A stretch of DNA of 38,631 nucleotides from Atlanticothrix silvestris CENA357 (GTDB taxonomy: Bacteria > Cyanobacteriota > Cyanobacteriia > Cyanobacteriales > Nostocaceae), in contig NZ_JAECZB010000029.1 in the NCBI RefSeq assembly GCF_016056295.1, positions 1 to 38,631 of the forward strand. The letters are read 5' to 3'. A model generated the notes under the pieces. That model was not told the origin of the DNA, ran no database searches, and was given only the letters and a program-made list of their open reading frames with translations. Shown here piece by piece: positions 33,753-38,631 of this stretch (its first letter is position 1; each line of letters opens with the position of its first letter). A program made the translations under genes and the position numbers.

Positions 33753-35438
33753 TCATCCACCTCTGGCAATCAGAAATGCCTCTGCTATGGGGCCTAAAAC
33801 AAGTGCAGGAAGGAAGGTAAGAGCGCCAAGAATTAAAATCACTCCGCTTGTAACTCCCGTGAAAAGCTTAGTGTCAGTTCTGAGAGTGCCAGCGGTCATA
33901 GGAACAGGTTGCTTGCGGGACATATTATCTGCCAAAAGTAGCAGTGCAATAATTGCGATATAACGTCCTGCCAAAATACTGACACTCGTGCTGAGATTCC
34001 ACCACAGAGTGTTATCGTTTAATCCTTCAAAGCCAGAACCGTTATTAGCGGCGGCGGAAGCGTATTCGTAAACTACCTGGGAAACTCCATGAAAACCTGG
34101 ATTACTAATACCTGAAAGGGTATCGGGAAAGCCAAAGGTAATAGCCCAAGGAATGAGAATAGCAAAGGGGTGAACTAATAAGACAACGCTGGCTAGGACA
34201 ATTTCTGGTTTCTCAATTTTGCGTCCTAAAAATTCTGGTGTTCGTCCCACCATTAACCCAGTCAAGAACACCGCCAAAATAAGATAAATAAATAGGTAAG
34301 CTGTACCAGTTCCTTGACCTCCCCAAATAATTTGCAAAAACATATTAAAGAGAGTGGCAAATCCACCTGGAGGCATTAAGGAATCGTGCATACCATTAAC
34401 AGCACCACACATAGTTGCTGTAGTCATGACTGCCCAAAGTGCTGTTTGCGCCCATCCAAATCGTACCTCTTTGCCTTCTAAGTTGGGTTGCTGTTCTCCT
34501 AGTAGTGGGTTAACAAGGGGATTTCCTTGAAATTCGCCTACTGCGGCAACACCTACTAAAAACACAAAAATGACAAAGACCATCCAAAACACTAGCCATG
34601 CTTGTTTACGGTTATTAGCAAATATGCCGTAGGTATAAATCAGCGATGTGGGGATGGCAATCATGATGCAAGTCTCTAACAAATTTGTAAAGCCATTGGG
34701 ATTTTCGTAAGGATGGGCTGAGTTGATACCAAAAAAGCCACCACCGTTTTCTCCTAGTTCTTTAATAATTTCAAAGTGGGCAACCGGACCACGGGCAATT
34801 ACTTGAGTTGCACCCTCTAAGGTAGTTGCTGTAGCTGGGCCTGCTAAGGTTTCGGGTACACCTGCCAAAATCAATAACAAGCCACCAATTATAGATATGG
34901 GTAACAAAATTCGCGTGATTGACTTAATTAAATCGCTGTAAAAGTTGCCTAATGGTCTACCAGTTAAACCACGAATAAAGGCAATTCCTACTGCTAAACC
35001 AGTCGCCGCTGAAGTAAACATCAAGAACCCAAGGGCGAAAGTTTGACTGGCATAGGTATAAGTTGTTTCACCAGAATAATGCTGTTGATTAGTGTTAGTG
35101 ACAAAGGAAATAGCAGTATGTAGCGCTAAATCCCAACTTGGCGCACCTAAGTTTGTGGGATTTAGCGGCAACCACCCTTGCAACATCAGGATTAAAAAAA
35201 CTAAAATCCCCATGACGAGATTGCTATACAGTACAGCTTTGGCATACTGCCAACCTGTCATTTCTTCTTGGGGACGTATACCACTAAAGGCATAAATAGC
35301 TTTGTCTAAGGGATTTATTACTGCATCAAGGAGTGTTTTTTCTCCCATGAAAATGCGAGCTATATATTTCCCCAGTAAGGGAGTAATTGCGATGACTATC
35401 AGTAATGTCAAAGCAATTTGTATCCATCCTTGTAACAT
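33753..35438 (-). CDS. kdpA: Potassium-binding KdpA subunit
   Basis: The 561-residue polytopic protein shows the four selectivity-filter-like repeats of Kdp[48 protein letters not shown] and [13 protein letters not shown]. It forms the high-affinity potassium channel-like entry of the Kdp pump in the plasma membrane. The length is normal. It begins 27 bp after the stop of the RCK_C gene, indicating a common transcript. Confidence 0.97.
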   Translation of the reverse strand: MLQGWIQIALTLLIVIAITPLLGKYIARIFMGEKTLLDAVINPLDKAIYAFSGIRPQEEMTGWQYAKAVLYSNLVMGILVFLILMLQGWLPLNPTNLGAPSWDLALHTAISFVTNTNQQHYSGETTYTYASQTFALGFLMFTSAATGLAVGIAFIRGLTGRPLGNFYSDLIKSITRILLPISIIGGLLLILAGVPETLAGPATATTLEGATQVIARGPVAHFEIIKELGENGGGFFGINSAHPYENPNGFTNLLETCIMIAIPTSLIYTYGIFANNRKQAWLVFWMVFVIFVFLVGVAAVGEFQGNPLVNPLLGEQQPNLEGKEVRFGWAQTALWAVMTTATMCGAVNGMHDSLMPPGGFATLFNMFLQIIWGGQGTGTAYLFIYLILAVFLTGLMVGRTPEFLGRKIEKPEIVLASVVLLVHPFAILIPWAITFGFPDTLSGISNPGFHGVSQVVYEYASAAANNGSGFEGLNDNTLWWNLSTSVSILAGRYIAIIALLLLADNMSRKQPVPMTAGTLRTDTKLFTGVTSGVILILGALTFLPALVLGPIAEAFLIARGG

Positions 35439-35465
35439 AAATTTAAAAAAGCTCCTGATACATTT

Positions 35466-35747
35466 TTATATTGTCGAATTTTTGATGAAACACTCTTTAG
35501 GCGAATAGTGAATTGGATGCTTTTTATTCAGGACAAAACTGAGCATGGGAACTGAGGCTGAATTTAAAGCAACAGCTAGTATATAATCTCCATACCAAAT
35601 TATGGGTTCAGCACTTGCTTGGATAACTTGATTATTTCTAACAATGCCGAGAACTATGCAACTTTCTGGCAACGATAAGCTAGTTAAAGCTCTACCACAA
35701 TGGTAACTGTTGCTCAGAATTCTTACACTGATTAAACTTAATGCCAT
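35466..35747 (-). CDS. Stand-alone RCK_C (TrkA_C) domain protein heading the kdp operon
   Basis: The 93-residue protein is essentially one RCK_C domain: GRALTSLSLPESCIVLGIVRNNQVIQASAEPIIWYGDYILAVA (about 18-62), with the usual Leu-Pro, Arg-Asn and Gly-Asp-x-hydrophobic marks, plus a short polar tail. There is no membrane or NAD-binding domain. RCK_C domains dimerise and in several potassium transporters bind c-di-AMP. As first gene of the kdp transcript, 27 bp before kdpA, it is a candidate ligand-dependent regulator of the pump. That role is inferred. Confidence 0.75.
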   Translation of the reverse strand: MALSLISVRILSNSYHCGRALTSLSLPESCIVLGIVRNNQVIQASAEPIIWYGDYILAVALNSASVPMLSFVLNKKHPIHYSPKECFIKNSTI

Positions 35748-35765
35748 AACGCATTTTTGCGATTA

Positions 35766-35791
35766 AGAGAACAATAGAAACAATGTTCTCT
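35766..35791. promoter_or_regulatory. AGAGAACA/TGTTCTCT inverted repeat in the kdp leader
   Basis: Perfect 8-bp arms are separated by ten bases, 18 bp upstream of the RCK_C start codon. It may be an operator or a leader hairpin controlling the kdp transcript. A small CGCA/TGCG palindrome lies between it and the start. Confidence 0.45.
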
Positions 35792-35856
35792 AGTTATTAC
35801 TAATTAATATAATCAACGAATTTATGAGCTAAAACAAGTAATAGAAAGGTATAAAA

Positions 35857-35964
35857 TAGCGTTTATTTTTTATTTATGGTGTTTATTGAGTAATATATAT
35901 TAAGCGTTTAGGACGTTTATTTTTAGGTAAACGCTTCATTGATTGGTTAATAATCTGGTATACT
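35857..35964 (+). promoter_or_regulatory. Divergent control region with CGTTTA words and a -10-like box
   Basis: The word (G/A)CGTTTA occurs near 35859, 35905 and 35914 and inverted at 35928. AAGCGTTTA (35902-35910) and TAAACGCTT (35928-35936) form a perfect 9-bp dyad. TATACT at 35959-35964 would serve as -10 for the histidine kinase gene; the -35 is unclear. The words could bind the adjacent NarL-type regulator and control both directions. Confidence 0.4.
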
Positions 35965-36023
35965 CTATTTTAGATAAAAGTAATTTTTAGTGGAAAAAAT
36001 ATATAGTAACCATCATGTCCTAA

Positions 36024-37127
36024 ATGGGAGATTTCAAAGTTAAATTACTTCATAAAGAATCGCCTTTAGGGAAATTTTTGCTAATTGCAGGTCTATTCGT
36101 AGTTGCACTAATTCTGGAGTACTCTACACCTACTGAATATGTGTTTGGCTATCTTTATACAGGGCCGATTTTGTTAGCAAACTCCTGGTTAGGGAGGCGT
36201 GGCACTTTTCAAGCCACTTTCTTTGCTGTGTGCCTAACCATGCTGAATCTTGTAGTGCCAGGAGGCGAAGTCATGAAGGTTGCGACGATCGCCAGTAGAG
36301 CGATCGCAGCGATCGCCTTGATTGTCACAGGTGTTTTGAGCGATCGCCTGCACCGTTCAGAAGAAGCGATCGCCCTGACTCGTGCCAAGCTAGAAGCTCA
36401 AGAAGAATTGTCTAGAGTACGTGAAGATTTTGCTTCTACTCTTACCCATGATCTCAAAACTCCATTACTGGGAGCAATTGAAACTCTCAAAGCCTTTGAA
36501 CAAGAAAAATTTGGTGCTGTCTCATCGGCACAACAAAAAGTTTTAGCCACAATGACGCGCAGCCATCAAACTTCCCTACAACTGCTAGAAACTTTGTTGG
36601 ATATCTATCGCAATGATACAGAAGGCTTAAAACTCAACTCAGCACCTGTAGATTTGGCTATCTTGGCAGAAGAAGCTGCTAGCACTCTCTCGGAGTTAGC
36701 AGCTAGCCGCCGCGTTTATCTTTCACTTAACTATGGTGACTCTGATTGGCGGCGATCGCTATGGGTTCAGGGTGACGCTTTGCAACTTCAACGAGTTTTT
36801 ACCAATCTTTTAGTTAATGCTATCAACCATTCTCGGCGCGGTGAGCGTGTGGAAATAGTATTAGAACCGCAAGTTTCTTATCAAGTTGTGAAAGTTTTGG
36901 ATACGGGTGCAGGTATTGTACCCGAACAGTTCTCCCATTTATTCGACCGATTTTACCAGGGACATAGCGATCGCCAAGCCAAAGGTTCTGGATTAGGGCT
37001 TTATCTATCTCGGCAAATTATTGCAGCCCACGGCGGTATAATTTGGGCAGAGAACAGAGTACCTATCGGTGCGATGTTTGCTTTCAAGCTTCCCGTTTAC
37101 CCGTCTCAATCTTCTGTTACTGTGTGA
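36024..37127 (+). CDS. Membrane sensor histidine kinase divergent from kdp
   Basis: The 367-residue protein has about four hydrophobic segments (18-34, 43-56, 61-80, 86-105) with very short loops, then a helical linker. HisKA follows with His 142 in THDLKTPLLGAIE, then HATPase_c (LLVNAINHS, DTGAGI, KGSGLGLYL). The lack of a large extracellular domain suggests sensing inside or within the membrane. The response-regulator gene starts one base after the stop. Because the resident KdpD has no kinase domain, this pair is a good candidate for kdp control, by inference from position only. Four HIP1 octamers cluster at about 36299-36375 inside it. Confidence 0.9.
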   Translation: MGDFKVKLLHKESPLGKFLLIAGLFVVALILEYSTPTEYVFGYLYTGPILLANSWLGRRGTFQATFFAVCLTMLNLVVPGGEVMKVATIASRAIAAIALIVTGVLSDRLHRSEEAIALTRAKLEAQEELSRVREDFASTLTHDLKTPLLGAIETLKAFEQEKFGAVSSAQQKVLATMTRSHQTSLQLLETLLDIYRNDTEGLKLNSAPVDLAILAEEAASTLSELAASRRVYLSLNYGDSDWRRSLWVQGDALQLQRVFTNLLVNAINHSRRGERVEIVLEPQVSYQVVKVLDTGAGIVPEQFSHLFDRFYQGHSDRQAKGSGLGLYLSRQIIAAHGGIIWAENRVPIGAMFAFKLPVYPSQSSVTV

Positions 37128-37128
37128 G

Positions 37129-37818
37129 ATGCCATCTACCCCAATCAAAATTCTCCTAGTAGAAGATGATGAACTTTTTCGTTTAGGTTTGCATGTGCGA
37201 TTGCAGCAAGAAACTGGCTTAGAGATTATTGCTGAGGCCGAAGATGGAGAAACAGCTATTGAGTTAATTAACCAAAAATCTTTCGATGTGGTGTTACTAG
37301 ATGTGGGATTGCCAGGAATTGGCGGAATAGAAGCCTGTCGCCAAATTAAACAGCAAAATCCTCAGTTACCAGTTTTAGTTTTGACTTCCCACTCCCAAAA
37401 GTCTCTAATTGCAAGATTAATTGAAGCAGGCGCTCAAGGCTATTGTCTAAAAGGAGTGGCAGCAGAAAAATTAGTGCTGGCACTTCGTTCTGTTGCTGCT
37501 GGGGCATCCTGGTGGGATGAAACTGCAACCAAAGAAATTCGTTCTACTTTTGCATCTGATCTTGACGAACCCAACTCAGAAAATATCTCAAAACCTTCCA
37601 ACCCCCTAACCCAACGCGAACAAGAAATTTTGTCGCTATTAGCAGCCGGAAAAACTAATCAAGAAATTGCCCTGACACTCTACATTACACCTGGAACTGT
37701 CAGGGTGCATGTTCATACGATTTTGCATAAATTAGGAGTAGGCGATCGCACTCAAGCTGTTGTTGTGGCTTTACAAAAAAGGTTAATTAAAACTGACTTG
37801 ACTGTAGAAGAGCAGTAA
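37129..37818 (+). CDS. NarL/FixJ-type response regulator
   Basis: From the ATG at 37129 the protein has 229 residues: a receiver domain (D13, D14, phosphoacceptor D58, K108) and a LuxR-type helix-turn-helix at about 163-218 (LTQREQEILSLLAAGKTNQEIA, then TVRVHVHTILHKLG). The start is chosen at MPSTPIKIL because the longer upstream reading is a shadow of the kinase gene. It is cotranscribed with the kinase. It differs in family from the OmpR-type KdpE of enteric bacteria. Confidence 0.92.
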   Translation: MPSTPIKILLVEDDELFRLGLHVRLQQETGLEIIAEAEDGETAIELINQKSFDVVLLDVGLPGIGGIEACRQIKQQNPQLPVLVLTSHSQKSLIARLIEAGAQGYCLKGVAAEKLVLALRSVAAGASWWDETATKEIRSTFASDLDEPNSENISKPSNPLTQREQEILSLLAAGKTNQEIALTLYITPGTVRVHVHTILHKLGVGDRTQAVVVALQKRLIKTDLTVEEQ

Positions 37819-37904
37819 TTTCACAACTTTTTCTAAACTTGAAATTACTGAATTCACATTAATTCTGAGAGGATGTCTGAAAAGTTTTTAATAGGTAATT
37901 TTAA

Positions 37905-38518
37905 TCACGCAAGTGGTTTGAGCATCAAACGAACCATCGCAATGTAAACAAAGGTTTCTGTTGTTGCGGGTAAGATTTCATAATCCTTACTTAATCGCGG
38001 ACACCAATTAAACCAACCAAAAGTTCGCTCAACTAACCAACGTTTAGGAAGTACAACAAAACCTTTTTGTTCTTCGTGGCGGGTAACAATACTCAAAATC
38101 CATCGGTAGACATCCATTACCCAATGCAGAAAATCCTGACCACGATAGCCGCCGTGAAAAAAGCAGGGGAGCAGGGAGCTCTTAGCAGGGGAGAAAAACC
38201 ACCCACAAGGGGGAGCCAGTCTCGTGGGCGGGTTCCCCGACTTGAGTGAAGTGGCATCAAGGTTTGTACCTTTCCCCCTGCCCCCTGCCTCTTATCAATG
38301 CGCCATTGTCGGAAGTAATGATACACCGTTTTCCATTTAGGAAAATCGTTTGGGAGCATTTGCCACGCACAACCTGCACACAAAATGTACATGATTGCGT
38401 TAACGATCGCCTGCATATCGACACTTTGTTTGCGACCTCCAGTTTTTGGCTGTGGAATCAGGCTTGATAATAGTTCCCATTGCTCACTAGTCAGATTACT
38501 TGGGTACGATGGACTCAT
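37905..38518 (-). pseudogene. IS5-family (DUF4096/DDE) transposase, internally deleted
   Basis: The N-terminal part (from ATG 38518, YPSNLTSEQWELLSSLIP to YHYFRQWRID at about 38297) and the C-terminal part (GGYRGQDFLHW at about 38153, then the RWLVERTFGWFNW helix with the catalytic Glu) are recognisable. About 90 central residues, including the first Asp and the WAD region with the second Asp, are gone. They are replaced by about 139 bp of repeat-like DNA, and the two parts are in different frames. It is inactive. Confidence 0.85.
38156..38294. repeat. C/G-rich repeat-like filler inside the IS
   Basis: This stretch contains GCAGGGGAGCAGGGAG on one side and CCCCCTGCCCCCTGCC on the other, giving inverted G-rich/C-rich ends, with a CCCCGACTTGAGTGAA core. 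A similar CCCCCTGCCTCCCCTG tract occurs at about 33692-33750 between kdpB and kdpA. It is probably a dispersed repeat that replaced the transposase core. Confidence 0.5.
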
Positions 38519-38631
38519 AGCTCTCGTAACGCTGTCATACTTAAGTACTTTTTCTACTGACAGGATACCGTTATGTGAGCTTTCTGACTTTTCAGACATC
38601 CTCTAATCTTGATTCTCGCTGTGCATTAAAA

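Larger units (their letters stand above)
37868..38604 (-). mobile_element. Decayed IS5-type insertion sequence
   Basis: Perfect 18-bp terminal inverted repeats (AGAGGATGTCTGAAAAGT at 37868-37885 and its complement at 38587-38604) bound a 737-bp element. It retains the start and end of one transposase gene; the centre is replaced by unrelated DNA. No clear target duplication is seen (TGA against TAA next to the ends). It cannot supply active transposase but could still be mobilised through its intact ends. Confidence 0.85.

Noticed and set aside
36015-36023. Two-codon ATG-TCC-TAA mini-frame directly before the histidine kinase start
   Set aside because: It could be a re-initiation device, but a match this short is easily coincidental and no ribosome-binding site precedes it.

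Overview
The window looks like chromosome of a filamentous, probably heterocyst-forming (Nostocales-type) cyanobacterium. The HIP1 octamer GCGATCGC recurs throughout. Many genes also have typical cyanobacterial forms: several bacterial Ser/Thr kinases, Uma2 and Rpn/DUF4351 proteins, MiaE, and a short KdpD without a transmitter domain. No rRNA, tRNA or CRISPR array is visible.

Positions 1 to about 9,990 read as one end of an unclassified integrative element (prophage- or plasmid-like); its other end lies outside the window. On the minus strand it carries three beta-rich, structural-looking proteins, a small zinc ribbon, a 780-residue DnaB-N/RecA-type replication ATPase, a small membrane protein and a ribbon-helix-helix regulator. 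On the plus strand a packed operon of small proteins (HTH, several membrane proteins, a zinc-ribbon protein) ends in a tyrosine integrase. The most unusual DNA here is a set of 15 TGATCA palindromes inside the helicase gene, held across two reading frames and in two orientations, which looks like an origin or iteron array. There are also four 12-bp repeats in front of the ribbon-helix-helix gene and an apparent antisense-RNA terminator opposite the helicase leader.

Positions 9,991 to about 26,570 are ordinary chromosome: an M20D amidohydrolase, an exported pentapeptide-repeat protein, three Ser/Thr kinase genes (one split by an in-frame stop), Uma2, MiaE, a VOC protein, an Rpn/DUF4351 protein, MurJ, a large PAS hybrid histidine kinase and a rhomboid-fold protein that has lost its catalytic Ser and His. 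Dispersed hairpin and heptamer repeats sit between genes.

Positions 26,574 to 37,818 form a potassium-transport locus. Reading leftwards: a stand-alone RCK_C (TrkA_C) domain protein, kdpA, kdpB, a KdpF-like peptide, kdpC, an unknown membrane protein, a glycosyltransferase-like protein, a small conserved protein, a MITE with 8-bp target duplications, a second small protein and the short KdpD. A membrane histidine kinase and a NarL-type response regulator diverge from the head of the locus and may replace the regulatory function that short KdpD lacks. The window ends with a decayed IS5-type element that has lost its transposase core.
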